Source: Margaritifera margaritifera | Lineage: Eukaryota; Mollusca; Bivalvia; Unionida; Margaritiferidae | Assembly (NCBI GenBank): GCA_029931535.1 | Contig: JAQPZY010001561.1 | Coordinates: forward strand, 1,216,501 to 1,280,500 | DNA length: 64,000 nt | Direction: 5' to 3' | In this document: positions 37,600 through 50,510 of the stretch, piece after piece | Layout: each line of letters starts with the position of its first letter | How positions within the stretch are numbered: the first letter of the stretch is position 1 | Notes under the pieces: model-generated | Told to the model about the DNA's origin: nothing | Databases searched by the model: none | The model's input: the letters and a program-made list of their open reading frames with translations, nothing else | Made by a program: the position numbers and the translations under genes

Positions 37600-38775
37600 T
37601 ACTGCTACTACTACCCTTACCTTGTAGTGTGTTCATCCACAAAACAAATTAAACGACTTGTCTTCGAAATTACTTCTCTTCCAATACGCTTCTGTACAGT
37701 TTAAATGTTGAGTATATTGCTATACATAGAAGGCATGACAAGCGCTTTTCCGAAATTGTGGCATGCTTGGTATAATATTTGCTGAATGCTTTCTAATCAG
37801 TATGGGTGCAGTGTAATGTAGTTGCTCTAACTACTTGAGTCTGGACTTTAATTTACACTACTGATTTGATAAGATAAAATGGACTCTTCCAAGTTTCTTT
37901 TCTACCACTCCCTCATTACTGGTTTCAAACAAGATATTGTAATAAATTTGGGTATGTTCCATTTGCATTTACGTCTCCATTTATAGGTTCGTTAGATTTC
38001 AATCATTAGTGGTTTGATTTTGGGAAGTCGGTGTTGGGAAAATATTTCCCAGCCCAAGTAATTAGCCAATTTCTAGGAACAGACGTCATACTTACAGTTG
38101 TTAAGAGACTTTGCAGTGGCATGGATTGGTTTCGTAGTTTGAGCTGGGGTCAGACTAGCATAAGTGCGCATGTAGCCAAGTAGTTCCTATTTTAATTCAG
38201 AGTTGTTGATTGATTGTGCCTTTCGCTAGATATTCGTTAAAAAAACTACTGTTTTGTGCCATGGAATAATTCGGAAGAGTTCATCCCTTTGTTTGGAGAT
38301 GCCTTTTATTGTAGCAGTTGGCGGAAGTACACGTGCGAAACGTGATTCAGACTGTCGTTTTTATTAACCCATGGATGGAAGGAAAATAGTTCCCTGCAGT
38401 GGGTGTGTGAATTGTGCTATGTGCTTCATGCCACGGCATGCTAACAAGGGAAAGCCATGCCAATGTGAAGTTATAGTTGTGACATTGTGGTCATTTATTT
38501 CTTGATTAGAGAAAAATTGTTTCTAGTCTTGGCGCGTTACGAGAACTTCCAGTTGACAACGAATGTTGTTGGGAAGTCCTTGGAAACAGGGGAAAACAAG
38601 GGACTTCCAGCCCAACCTCACGCAGGTGTTTGATTCGCTCGGTAGAGGAACCCCTGTGCGTGCTATAAGAATTTAATTATGCTGATCAAATGCTGTTTAG
38701 GTTTTTGAAGAGAGTTAGTTTGTCAAATATGTATGCTAACATGTTAAACAGAACTTATTCTGAGCAACTGAATTC
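37600..38775. other. No gene recognised
   Basis: Moderately mixed composition with phrases such as GGGAAGTCGGTGTTGGGAAA and GTTGGGAAGTCCTTGGAAAC at 38.03 and 38.57 kb that hint at an old repeat. No frame of interest. Confidence 0.4.
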
Positions 38776-38844
38776 AGATTGCTTTCTTCCACTTCTTCCT
38801 CCCTTGTCCAGTTAATATACTTCTCCAATACTACTAATCATAAT

Positions 38845-38938
38845 AATAATTCTTCCTCCTATTCTTCTTGTTCTTGTTCTTGTTCTTCTTGTTCTTTTTC
38901 TTCTTCTTCTTCTTCTTCTTATTATTATTATTATTATA
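38845..38938 (+). repeat. (TTC)n/(TTA)n compound microsatellite
   Basis: TTCTTG/TTCTTC units followed by seven TTA units. They give a spurious poly-Ser/Cys frame. Confidence 0.85.
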
Positions 38939-39238
38939 TTCATCTCTTTTCAGCCATAATATAGTATTTTGTCAAGCCATTTTTTATAGATACGACCGCA
39001 TTAATCGATCTGGATAGATAATAATCTAACACAATAAATAGTTTATTCAAGCGTTGTATATAAATATCATAAAATTTACATTTCACATAATTTCAATAAA
39101 ATATCGATATCCAGCCAACTTCGGCTTATAAGGCGCTAAAAAATGAGAATGTGAAACAAAAGCTAAAGAATTATGTTTACACATTCAAAATAAAAACAAA
39201 TCTTATATAAATCTGCAAAAGAGTCTTTCTTCTCTTAA

Positions 39239-39725
39239 ACATATTAAATATCCGATCTCATGGTTCTTTCGTTGTACTTTTACTGACACATATTAAATAT
39301 CCGATCTCATGGTTCTTTCGTTGTACTTTTACTGACACATATTAAATATCCGATCTCATGGTTCTTTCGTTGTACTTTTACTGACACATATTAAATATCC
39401 GATCTCATGGTTCTTTCGTTGTACTTTTACTGACACATATTAAATATCCGATCTCATGGTTCTTTCGTTGTACTTTTACTGACACATATTAAATATCCAA
39501 TCTCATGGTTCTTTCGTTGTACTTTTACTGACACATATTAAATATCCGATCTCATGGTTCTTTCGTTGTACTTTTACTGACACATATTAAATATCCGATC
39601 TCATGGTTCTTTCGTAGTACTTTTACTGACACATATTAAATATCCGATCTCATGGTTCTTTCGTTGTACTTTTACTGACACATATTAAATATCAGATCTC
39701 ATTGTTCTTTCGTAGTACTGACACA
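39239..39725 (+). repeat. Minisatellite, 49-bp unit, about 10 copies
   Basis: The unit is ACACATATTAAATATCCGAT, then CTCATGGTTCTTTCGTTGTA, then CTTTTACTG. Copies are nearly identical (single substitutions such as CCAATC near 39,497 and CGTAGT near 39,612), so expansion is recent. The last copy is truncated. Confidence 0.95.
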
Positions 39726-39774
39726 AGGAAAGACGGACTAGACTGATTGTAGAACGATAATGGCTGTTTCGGGC

Positions 39775-39925
39775 GAGTTCTTATTTTTGTTATCTTTTGG
39801 TTTGGTTTGGTGCTTTACAAGACAGCAACTCAAGTAGAATACAGCCGAGACAGCTGGATACGATGGTAGGATTCGGTCGCAATTCCGGAACGCTAACCAC
39901 TTAGTGACCGCGCCGCATTTTTATC
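39775..39925 (-). mobile_element. tRNA-derived SINE fragment
   Basis: On the minus strand the head reads GCGGCGCGGTCACTAAGTGG then TTAGCG, a good box A, and about 30 bp later CGACCGAATCCTACC, a box B-like motif. The body (CTGTCTTGTAAAGCACC) keeps a relative of the 'GCAC' motif of the other SINEs. The 49-bp minisatellite ends about 50 bp before its tail. Confidence 0.6.
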
Positions 39926-40004
39926 ACTGTGTGTGTTTGGATATTATTCCTAGAGCTGAGACTACAATATATACGATATATTTTCTTTTTTCCATATTTA
40001 ACTA

Positions 40005-40130
40005 GTAATAATAATAATAGCAATAACAACAACAACTACAATAATAATATTATTATTATAAGTATTATTATTATTATTTGTATAGTTACGATTATTATAA
40101 TTATTATTATTAATATTATTATTGCAAAAA
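40005..40130. repeat. Imperfect (AAT/TTA)n block
   Basis: AATAATAATAATAGC and AACAACAACAACTAC are followed by TTATTATTATAAG, forming a potential hairpin between the AAT-rich and ATT-rich halves. A second GATGATGAT-TTA run is at 40,577-40,620. Confidence 0.8.
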
Positions 40131-40624
40131 ATATCATGTCTGAATGATCGGATTATATTGTGAAGGTAAATGCTTGCCCTTCCTTAAGAAATGAATTTGG
40201 CTATTCTTCTTTTTGCACAAAATTCATTGTTTTAGCCCCATTCTTATTCCTGCCATTTTAATATGAAGCCTTTATTTAAGTACACTGCATTGATTCAATG
40301 TTTAAAATTCACCGGTTTACAACTTTTGCAGTTATTACTTTTAAAAAATAAATGTTTCACGCCAGACATCAGTTTTGACTAGTAATGAATTTTATACGAG
40401 TGCAATTTAGAATTTATTAAACGTATGTATCATTCATATGTGATTAAGAACATGGACGAATACCAACTGTTGTTGACTATCATCCTGCAGAGGTGACGAA
40501 AAGAAACCTCGAAAGTCAGTGATTTCAAGTGGGAGCCGAAGTATCACTTAAGTCACTACTACTACTGTTAAATTTGATGATGATGATGATGATTATTATT
40601 ATTATTATTATTATTATTACTTAG

Positions 40625-41285
40625 CTGATATCTTAAAGGTACAAACAATAAAATTTGAGGAATAATACAGATGTTTTCTGCAAACTTGTATATTTACTGT
40701 ATGCGTTGTTTCACTGAGTATCGGGTACGGTAAAGTGGGAGTGCACATGACTAATCGCAAAGTACATTTGAGTTATCATGGTCAGTCACGATAATAGTTA
40801 GGTCATGATAAATGGATACAGGCTATTTCTTAAAAAAATTATTTTGATTTCAAGCAATGTACCGATGGATTCTTTATTACACTGAGGAGGCGAATTAGAT
40901 TTTTTTTCGTTTCGACGTCATTCTTATAGGACGGCTGTAATATGCTCGCAACTTAAATCAACTGTAAAAGGAAAGATATTATTATTGCAAAAAATGAAAT
41001 GAAACAATTATATAGCTCATTATAGGTAACTTAGTTTAAAATCAGGTAGATAAACAAGATTTGAATTCGTAACATCTTGCTATAATCAAGAAAATTGTGG
41101 ATCTTACAGGAGTGATCATTTCAAATCAAAATTTATAAAACCAATCAAATCATTTCTTTCTTTTGTGATGTTTGGCGATGAAAAGATTAAAATTATTGGA
41201 CGATATGAAATGAAATGAAATTTATGAAAAGAGTCGAATAATTTCTGTCTATTGCGAGCCTTCATTTCAAATGAGCACAACTGGA
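40625..41285. other. AT-rich DNA, nothing recognised
   Basis: No gene or repeat of note is visible. Confidence 0.5.
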
Positions 41286-41287
41286 AG

Positions 41288-41447
41288 ATTGTATTTATTG
41301 CAAGATGAAACATAGTGATTTTATTTATTGCAAGATGAAACATAGTGATTTTATTTATTGCAAGATGAAACATAGTGATTTTATTTATTGCAAGATGAAA
41401 CATAGTGATTTTATTTATTGCAAGACGAAACATACTGATTTTATTTG
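41288..41447 (-). repeat. Minisatellite, 30-bp unit, about 5 copies
   Basis: The unit is TTTATTTATTGCAAGATGAA followed by ACATAGTGAT. The length is a multiple of three, so the minus strand stays open and reads as repeats of MFHLAINKIT, but codon and flank context give no reason to call a gene. Confidence 0.9.
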
Positions 41448-41761
41448 ATCAAACCGCAGAATAGTGTAGTGAAATGACATTGAAATACATTCGGATGTCT
41501 CAGTCTTTTCGTCCTTCCTTTGCATTACGTTATGACGCCAAGAGGTGTTATTTCACGTGCTACATATAGGAAAATTATGATATGGGTATATTAACGTAAA
41601 GTAGTCATGTGATAAAATTAAAAATGAATATAGTAGGAGCTTAAGAAGTCTAAGCACTGTTATGTATTATCGATGATTCTTTTTCTAGCAACGAAATCTG
41701 AACCTTTCTACATTACAAGATATCATAATATGCTTATATAGAGGATTCTTGCTTGCATCTA

Positions 41762-41884
41762 GTGAATAACGGATATATTTCATCCAATGGGTCAAACACT
41801 CAGTATGTTCATGAGTGCGAAGCCATGAGTGAAAATACTTGAGTTTTTCACCCACGAGATGAAATACATCCGTTATTCATTCGA
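41762..41884. repeat. Imperfect palindrome at the edge of repeat R3 copy 2
   Basis: GTGAATAACGGATATATTTC (41,762) is mirrored by GAAATACATCCGTTATTCA (about 41,864-41,882). Together they would form a stem of more than 20 bp with a loop of about 78 nt. Copy 1 of R3 carries one arm (14,138-14,158). Confidence 0.7.
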
Positions 41885-42360
41885 AACAAGCAAATTTCAT
41901 TGTTTTTTTATGTTCAAACCTATTGGCTAGAAATATGTATAACATATTGACGTAGCAGATTTCTTACATTATCCCGCGCGATAATCTCATCTATTCACCG
42001 TTTACTTTCTGCTGTGTTTTGTGTAGATGTCAATAGTAACATAATCCTCTTTCCTATTTTCGACGAAGAAAAAAACCCAAAACAAAAGAAAGAAAAAAAA
42101 AAAAAAAACATAAAGAAAAATAAAATTGAAGAAAAGAAAATAAGCATGTTTATGGAATTGAAATTGGTACTCTTGCGTGACAGGTGGCCATATTTACCAC
42201 TAGACCAAGCAAGTGACAAAAGAGAAAATCAAATTTCTTGATCATAATGTTATCAATGTCTATCGAGTGCAGTGACAAAATATTTTTCGCAATTCACTCA
42301 TCTCAATTATCAAAATTATTTAAATTGGAAAATCCACTAATTCACTGGCTAGCATAAAAT
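41815..42360 (+). repeat. Dispersed repeat R3, copy 2 (inverted relative to copy 1)
   Basis: This copy matches the reverse complement of 13,686-14,205 along its length, including the internal tRNA-like piece (minus strand, TCTAGTGGTAAATATGGCC, about 42,183-42,205). An A-rich insertion (42,066-42,125) distinguishes the two copies. Confidence 0.7.
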
Positions 42361-42364
42361 AAAA

Positions 42365-42955
42365 GAAAATCCAATTTAGATTTAGCGATTATCAGTGAAC
42401 CTCACTTGTATATGGAATACGACAACACTTAAATAAAATATCCAACATTTTTAGAGCACTAGTACAATATAAACTTTTCACACCATGACTTACTTATAGG
42501 GATACGACAACACTAAAATAAAAATAAATCAATATTCACTGGTGTAGGAAGACAAGGTAACAAAAGTCGATATTCTCTGGCGCAGATCTACATCGTGCCA
42601 ATTGATATCCTACTAAATAAATGTAGATATCAAAATGCAATAATCGAAGCACTGAGAAATCACCAAATTTTATTAATTTAAGCGATTGATCGTGCTGAAG
42701 CCAACGTACATCGCAACTACAATCAATCAATTAATCTTTATTTCCCACATAAGGATAGTTCATTTATCAATATAGAGAACAGGACAGAAAGAGAGAAATT
42801 TAAAAATTTACATTGATGATTTCGGTAACCATTCCAGAAAGTCAATGATACATATTAAACTAATACAAGTGAGGAAGGAACAAATGGAATATCAATAATT
42901 AGGAAATAGATGGAAACATACAAATGACACATACTAGTTGTACATAAATCTCAAA
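42365..42955. other. AT-rich DNA, nothing recognised
   Basis: A related pair of GGGATACGACAACACT / GGAATACGACAACACTTAAA phrases (42,414 and 42,497) suggests a short local duplication. Confidence 0.35.
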
Positions 42956-42959
42956 AAAA

Positions 42960-44600
42960 GTTTGTTATTACAGCTTCATTAATGATGATGGCTTTGCTTT
43001 TAAAATGAGGTCTTATCAGTACACGGATTTGGTAGAAGCTGATTTGGGAAGTTTTGCTTTTGACACATGGTTTGTAGTTAGGTTAAGAAGTACACTCATT
43101 ATACAAGGACGAAATCCTGGAATGAACAGATCTGAAAATGATGAAGTTGTGTTTTGTCCAGTTTACTTTCAAGGTCAGTTCTTAAGAGATTTTATAACTG
43201 TGACTCGTTGTTACTTTGGTGGAGTTTTATGTGTAGCTCAAGTCCAAACTTGTCTAAATACATTCCAGGTAAAGTCGTTGGCAATTTGTCTTGTTAAAAT
43301 ACAAGCAGTCTCTTCCTTTTCAAGTATTATCATGTTGACCAATTGTTTCCACTAAGATTTGTTAGGGAAAATTAATTGATTCATGAGGTTCAAGAGAAAA
43401 TCTGTATGCTCATACTTCTGAAGTAAATTACAAATATCTTAAATAAAACCAGATTGTACAGATTGGATGCTATCAAAATACAGGTGAAGACGTATGAGGA
43501 ATATTTGCTTCGAATGCTGTTATTTGACAAGGTGCAGAGTTTACCTAGGAAGTGAAGTTTAAACCGATCAATTTAGGTTCTTATCAGCCCCAGCATTGAC
43601 TCACACATATCTCACAGCGTTCTTTCAGGGAATCCCTGAATTAATTTTGCTATAAAGTGTTGCAACTTGTAGGGCTCCAGTTGATTGCCTTTTTGGAGCT
43701 CATTCCAAAGTTCACAGCCGCAGATTAAGGTTGGAATCACGATTGTCTTATATAAACTGGCGGATGTTAGTAGGTTTAGGTTTAAGGTACCAATCCCAAT
43801 ATTTGCAAGACCAAAAAAGACTTGCCTTGCTCTTCTGCAAGCGTTGCGGGTGTGATTAATGGAACGATGTTACATATCCTTGTAGTGTTCCTAGGTGAGT
43901 AACGGAGTCAGTTTCAGGAATTATTTATTGTCCAACAGATAGGGACCGATTATGATTAGAATTATGTTCTCTTGCCAAAAATTATAAGATATGAATTTGT
44001 AGAATTTAGTTTGTAGTCCCATTATTTAGAATATTAGAGAATAATCTCTAAGATTTTAGCTAAGTTATCTGGAGAATATGATAGGCATGTGAGGTCGTCT
44101 GCAAGCAATAGCACTCTAAACTTCCAATTTTACACCCTAGTTTGATTTTTACTAAGTGCTGTAGCAATTTGTCTATAAATATCAGGTGCAAAAAAGAGGA
44201 CAGGACATCCCCCTGTCTAACTCCCCGCTTGATATCGAACCATCTAGACGGGTATTTGCTAACCACGACTGCACTTTGTTCACTTTGATATGTATTCCTT
44301 ACTATTCTCCAGATTTTTCCCCAAATTCCCATAAAATATAGTTTCATGAGTAGAGCAGCGTGCCAAATGGTGTCAAAGGCCTCTTGAGTATCGAGATAGG
44401 CAGCATACTTAAGACTACCACTGTCAGAGTTCTAATTAAAGACCTCTTGACTTTTAAAGGAGGCCGTGAGGCAGATTAGATTCCTTTGGAAGCTTTGCTG
44501 TTGTGGATTAGGGAATAGGGTTTCCTTTGTCACCAAGAAGTTATTGATTGTTGCTTGCAAATTTTCTCAAATAGTTTGTACAGAAGTAGAGTGATTATGG
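42960..44600 (-). pseudogene. Second LINE reverse transcriptase relic
   Basis: On the minus strand, broken frames give a reverse transcriptase in order: YAAYLDTQEAFDTIWHAAL (~44,400) equals the family's catalytic 'LD..KAFDTVWH' block; WFDIKRGVRQGDVLSSF (~44,240) matches 'GVRQGDVLSP'; KIKLGCKIGSL (~44,140). Then comes a decayed active-site region and, farther on, LICGCELWNELQKGN (~43,720), LQHFIAKLIQGFPE (~43,660) and DMCESMLGL (~43,610), the C-terminal region of such elements. Later traces reach ~42,960. The active-site YADD is no longer readable. The plus-strand frame at 43,005-43,355 is a shadow. The clade is uncertain. Confidence 0.7.
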
Positions 44601-45960
44601 AAATTTCAGACTTTTGTTACTGATAAGGTTCACCCCTCCAGATCCCATGACCTTTACTCTTTTTGCAAAAGCCCATGCATCTGTGATGCAACATCGAGGG
44701 TTTTGAAACGAATACCCATCAGCGACAAAAATAAATGTCTGAGACCGCGATTGACAGATTCGGTTACTGATCGGGGTTAAATCGTCGTCGGTGGCTTCGC
44801 CACTCATAACCGTAATCGTCCTTGGTGTCTTCACCACTCGCAACCACAGTTTAATATTGTCGTTGCAGCTTGCATCAATCGGAATAATTTGCATGCAATT
44901 AACTATGTATGGTGTTTATCGACACGTCAGCGCAATAATGGTATGTTGTGCCGATTAAAAGGTAGGTTCTAAATGTGTAAGGATAAAGAATTACAAAAAT
45001 ATAATAAAATAGGAAGATAAACCCTTCGAAATAAACGTAATCACGTGTACCAAAAAAAAAAAAAAAAAAAAAAGAAAAGGTAAGATTTTAGGATTCTTTA
45101 ATAGGTATATATGATAGTAGATTATGGTAAAAAGTTTAGAATCCTTAAATTATAGGGTCAAAATTTGTTATATAGACCGCATTCCCTCTAAAAGTGCAAG
45201 ATTTTCTTTTGTGGTACATTATCGTAAAGTTTCTTAACTGAGTTCGCATCAGATAACTTCTGTCTCACATGGAAGTCGGTACACTTCAGTAGGTATGCAC
45301 AAGTCAGGTATGTGTGACCGGTACACCATCGGTGCAATACCACTTCATCTCTGCCATTTGTTTTATACTAGGGATTTTATTCTCTAATGATGGAATTCAT
45401 GTCCCAAAGCTCGTTAATGGAGTTTTCATTCCACATATTTTGCAAAGTATATGCAATATGCTGATCTATATAATACTTAAAGTTATATATATGGAATCTT
45501 CCATCCAGAAACGGGTGAATGCCCAGCAGCTTTGGTTGCTTTCATTACCCTTAATGTCATGAGGCAGCCAGTGGAGGCGTTATCCGGTATTCAGCTCGAG
45601 ATAATTCCATGAGATGTTGCAATGGCAGCTGTTGCCTTTCCTCCATCTTTCGAAAAATCTGTTTCAGAAACGTATGGCCACTATAGAAGGTTCTTATTTC
45701 ATTGAACTTACACTTAAAAATGAGAGAATTGGTAGCAGACTTTTTGAATTGACAAAGATTCAATCTTACTTAGCTAAGTTTTAATAACCAAAGAGACTCT
45801 TATTTCATTGAATTTATGCTGAAAAATGATAGGATTGGTAGACTTTCGAATCGACAAAGATCAAATATTATTGCAGGGGTGGGGGGGGTGGAGGGTTAGG
45901 GTGGGTATGAAGAGGCAGTTTAATAACCACGGTGATTAGTTTATGATGAGTATTTCGCAG
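44600..45960. other. Mixed DNA with poly(A) and a small local duplication
   Basis: The minus strand at 44,595-44,894 has a 99-codon frame of unknown nature directly upstream of the LINE relic. A poly(A) run lies at ~45,053-45,073. CTTATTTCATTGAACTTACA (45,690) and CTTATTTCATTGAATTTATG (45,799) start two ~75-bp copies whose plus-strand frames read alike (SYFIE..LKN.RIG..), so a short coding segment may have been duplicated. A G-rich run lies at 45,877-45,906. Confidence 0.35.
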
Positions 45961-45964
45961 TATT

Positions 45965-46310
45965 AATAAGATTGATTTATGCTGCATCAACATGATGGTG
46001 AATTCTTATGCCAAAATGTGGAATGAAATCTGGTTTCTGATCATACATGGTTTGGTATTTGAGCCTAAGAATGACATCAAATACAGGATTAGATGGATTA
46101 AATGGATTAGATGATAGTTTGGCAGCATACTGAAGAGCCAGTTGCGTTCGTCTGAGATAACGTGATGGTTCATTTGCCTCAACATGGAGGCTTTCTGAAG
46201 GGGAAGTCCTAAATGCTCCCAGACAAAGACTGTTTCCTTGATTTTGTATCGGATCAAGAATATATAGGTAAGATTTGCGGTCCGCACACAAGTTTCGACT
46301 GACAGGGGTC
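45965..46310 (-). pseudogene. Jockey-like LINE, C-terminal fragment
   Basis: The minus-strand frame reads RKSYLYILDPIQNQG, LCLGAFRTSPSESLHVEANE and PSRYLRRTQLALQYAAKL, ending about 45,977. This is the conserved region between reverse transcriptase and RNase H in Jockey-type LINEs. The same block appears on the plus strand at 62,990-63,170, so both come from one family. Sequence upstream of 46,310 is lost, so this is a 5'-truncated copy. Confidence 0.75.
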
Positions 46311-46714
46311 GGACCAGGATAAAATCCTTTCAGGTCTGTACCGAGGGAAGCAATTCATATCTAAATTTAGAGGTTTTATTTGGCTATGTCTTTCATTGTA
46401 AAATACCCCTGAAAGGAACTGTTTTGAACCATGAAATAATTGGGAAAGAATCATTATATACATTGTTTAAAATTGAAATGTATGTCTGTATGTATTGTAA
46501 TAACCTGCATTTTTATAGACTTTGTAGACAAGCCGCCAAACTCAGTCTCGATTGTTTCTTAATCAATGCATTGATAACAAATTTATCATGAGTCAACACT
46601 AATATTTCCTCTGACTTTATGTTGTGTTGTCTTCTTCGAATTATTGTCGGTTCGTATATTCTACTGGTTTCGATGGTTATCAAAAATAGGGACTATCCAT
46701 GCTGGCGATTAGCA

Positions 46715-47505
46715 TGCTTTATAATTTGACCAATATCTACTTTTACCAAACCATTTTAGTCTGCACGATACGTAATTAATGTGTTTATATAACTCATCGT
46801 CCACTTTTGATTTGTCGTTGTTTTCAATTTCTGATATTTGCTGCTCTTTATTTGACTTGCTTTTATAACACATATTGACTTCCCTTGTCATGCGGTCTAC
46901 TTCGGCAACGTTCCAAGAGTGCATGACTTAATACATGTTCCGAACTATCGCTATTACTAACACTGGTAAACACGGTATTTGCCGCGAAAGGCGAAGTTGT
47001 GTTATTTTATCTAAGATATAGGTTTAAGGTAATGACTTTGTAATTTCTTTATAGAATCTTTGTGGAAATTTACTAAACATCTTCTTGCTATAGTAGCGTG
47101 TGATTGTTGGAAGATTCTAACACACTTTATGGGTTTTGTGGCTTTGTGGGCTTTGTGGCTTGTGGGTTTTGTGGGTTTCATCGTAAGTATATAAGCCGTT
47201 GTGTGATACTTATAGGGCTCTCTTCCCAATTATTCACATCACAATTAGAGTGTGATTTTTTATTATTATTTTATATTTTTGTTCATTTTATTACTTTTAT
47301 GTACACACTTTTGGAAATTTAGACAATATTTTGGACAATCAATTTTTGTTTTAAAGTGTATTTAAGCACAGAGTAATATTTATCCAGAAAATTTACCCTG
47401 CTTTTCTTTCTTCCAAATTATATAAAATCTATTGATTTCTAACTTATTTTATGAGCAAACTATAGATTGTTATATCGTTTGTTACAGGAACTGAGTTGTG
47501 TGGTC
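46715..47505 (+). repeat. Dispersed repeat R1, copy 2, part 1
   Basis: Aligns with 1,245-1,990, including the TATA box (47,188-47,195), with one ~85-bp insertion around 46,785-46,870. The sequence then departs into the tandem array described next. Confidence 0.7.
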
Positions 47506-49350
47506 AAAGTGAGTGTTGTCCTCACTGCCCAATAATTTTATTTATTTTCTTTATTAATTTATGTCTGTAATTATTTTTATGAAGTTACATGCATCTTTAT
47601 AATCTTCTTCTATGTTGAATTAGATCGATTTTTGTTTTCATTCTATATCTAAATTTTTTAGTTGTGCTGCACATAGATCAGTTATTATCTGAAATTATAG
47701 ATTCAATATTTTACACGATCAACACTGTAAATTGTACTCCAGCTTAATTCAATACTTTATAAACATAATTCCAGAATTTTCATAAAAAGCTAGAATGTCC
47801 AAGTCATGGTGAGTGCTATCTTCACCGACTTGACATTCTCAATTCAATTCAGTAATTGTTTAATCAAACACTTCACATACATAATTCCAGAATTTGCATA
47901 AGAAGCTAGAATGTCCAAGTCATTGTGAGTGTTATCATCACCGACTTGACATGCTCAATTCAATTAAATTTAATAATTGCTTAATACAACACTTCATAAA
48001 CATAATTCTATAATTTGCATAGGAAGCTAGAATGTCTAAGTCATTTTGAGTGTTATCCTCACCGACGTGACATTCTCAGTTCAATTCAACTCAGTAATTG
48101 CTCAATTTAACACTTCATAAACACATTTCCAGAAATTTCATAAGAACTTAGAATGTCCAAGTCATAGTAAGCGATATTCTTGCTGACTTGACATGCTCAG
48201 TTTAATTTAATTCTATAATTGCTTAATTCAACACTTCATAAATCTAGAATTGTTTATAAGAACCTAGAATGTCCAAGTCATTGTGAGCGTTATCCACACA
48301 GACTTGACATGTTCAATTAAATTCAACTCCATAATTGCTTAATCTAACACTTTACAAACATAAATTGTGAAGTTTTCATAATTTACCAGCTTGTCCAAGT
48401 CATTGTGAATGTTGTTCTCACCGACTTGACACACTCAGTTCAATTCCGCTGCATGTCAATTTAATTCAAATTTTATGCCAATACATTTCAATATTATAAT
48501 GTGCCTATCAGTTCAATTCAAACAAGTACTGTGCTATAGTTAAAGTGTAAAGTCAAGCAAGCATTCTCCTTACGGTCTTTTTATTTAACAAATTACAATC
48601 AAATCACATTATTTTTCGGTAGACAAATTATTGCAATTGAATCTCAACATAGTAAATCTTATATAATTTTCATTCTTCAAAAATGGTATTATCATAATAA
48701 ATTATTAATATGGAGCTAATATTTACATTGGCCTTGTGAGAGATTATCACATTCAGACCTGTACATCAAGACAATATTAATATTCTGGCCATTGTATAAA
48801 GACAAGAAAACTGCTATGGTGATGATCTGCAACTTTATTGATGCGTTTGTTAATACATGAATCATCTTGTGTTATGGGTGAGAAAAAAAATTGTTCGATT
48901 TTCCCGCATTCTCCACATGTCATTAGATAAGAAGCATACTCATCCCTGGTGTCGTACTCTGATGTAATATTATAAGGACCTAGCTTCGCCGTTACAAAGT
49001 CTAGTTGCAGCCGTCACAGTATCTATCTATCATGATAAGCGTTTTCCCCATCTTAGTCATAATCCCACAAGGTATGATAATTAAATGTTTATTTAGAAAA
49101 ACCCATCGCAACCAGTCTCGACTCATATATAATCTAGATTATTATATATTTAAAAATGTTCAGAATTTAGTTTAAATATATTTTATTTGTATATGGATGC
49201 AAACTGTTCTGGTTACAAGTTCTCATATGATATAAATGTATTTTCTAACACAGTAGAAAAAGAAAAAATAAAGAAGATAGAGACAAACACGTATTCAATA
49301 ATGATTTAAATTAAAAAGCCAACAAGAGGAATAATAAAAATACATAAAAT
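47505..49350 (+). repeat. Insert within R1 copy 2, with a ~118-bp satellite
   Basis: The segment is absent from R1 copy 1. Its core is a tandem array: CTAGAATGTCCAAGTCAT recurs near 47,789, 47,905, 48,026, 48,147 and 48,263, with a diverged form near 48,385; the spacing is 113-124 bp. Each unit ends with CCGACTTGACAT(G/T)CTCA and AATTCAATT. The rest (48,500-49,350) is AT-rich with no gene. Confidence 0.8.
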
Positions 49351-49430
49351 ATGAGACAAGGAAACTCTAATTGAGATGGAATTAAAATATGAGACAAGGA
49401 AACTCAAAACCAGAATAAGAAGTTGATGTA
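49350..49430 (+). repeat. Dispersed repeat R1, copy 2, part 2
   Basis: AAAATATGAGACAAGGAAAC and the related TGAGATGGAATTAAAATATG align with 1,985-2,035. The first phrase is itself duplicated here, so the boundary is complex. Confidence 0.5.
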
Positions 49431-49884
49431 AAAAACGTCATCATATGGACCAGGAGAATATGAATATGAGGAGGTACAAAAAAACTTATAGATAGAGAAG
49501 CTTATTCTCAATAAGTTCCCAATACTCAAGTTAGGTACTAACAGTATGGAATAGACTAGTGAATAAATCAGTAAGATATAAAATGTAAAATCGAACAAGG
49601 AGTTTTATTCTTATGCTTTTTTTTGGTAACGTTTGTAATAAAAAAACATAACCTTAAGATTTTTACACCTTTCCCTTCAATGTGCATAGCGCATACAAAA
49701 TACGAAACACACACATGTCCGGATGGCATGCGCTTCAATTCATTCAAGATCAAAGGTTCTCATGGAAACCAGTTCTGATGACATAAAGACTTCAGTTAGA
49801 GTATACCTTATACAAATAGCATTGAAGATGATTTAGTTATATCAAGATACAAAGTTTTAACTTTTCCTTTTTGCTGATAATATT

Positions 49885-50510
49885 ATTCAAAAAATTTAAA
49901 AGCATTACATCCTGAGAGGCTCCAAACTGGAATTCAGAAAGTTATCGTTTATAGCACCATGTATAAACAATATTTTCCAAAGGAAATTTAGAGCTCTTTT
50001 GATACCAACATTTAAGGAATCGACAAAAGATAAATGCTACGATGAAAGTCGTTAGTCAACTGCCCAAACATAGATAAGAATATCACTGAAATTTAAGTCC
50101 ATAATACTTCACTATTGAGCTGACGACTTTCAGGCTATGCATACAAGCTTTTTTCTCGGGGACGTAAACCGTGACTTATATCATTTTCATCGGTTTACTC
50201 TATCTTTATAGGAGAATAGTTTCATTATCTGCATATTCATCGAGATTAGTATTTGCGAGAGCAATTACACCGAAGTCATCGCAGAAGTATGCAGAAAATT
50301 CCTATTTTGCACGAAGAGATCTAATAATAAGATTTGCTAGTGCATTGTCCATAGTTAATCACAGGGCCTAGGGCGTATTATTAATGTGTGAATCAGGTAA
50401 GAATAAAGCGGAAGAGATACCTGGGTTTCGTTTAATATCTCTTACTATCTATAAGAAGAGCTAAATAAAGGCATACTATAATGGAACTAATAAACATCGT
50501 ACTTTTATAA
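49885..50510 (+). repeat. Dispersed repeat R4, copy 2, nested in R1
   Basis: Aligns with 15,765-16,320 and lies inside the gap (49,430-50,990) that separates two parts of R1, so it probably inserted there. No protein motif. Confidence 0.55.

Noticed and set aside
39239..39725. Possible CRISPR array because of regular 49-bp spacing
   Set aside because: The whole unit is repeated without unique spacers, and the host is clearly eukaryotic. It is a minisatellite.
41116..41433. MFHLAINKIT repeat protein on the minus strand
   Set aside because: A 30-bp minisatellite whose unit length is a multiple of three; no start context or flanking coding signal.
43005..43355. 116-codon plus-strand frame with no stops
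   Set aside because: It lies antisense to the minus-strand LINE relic and has no domain of its own.
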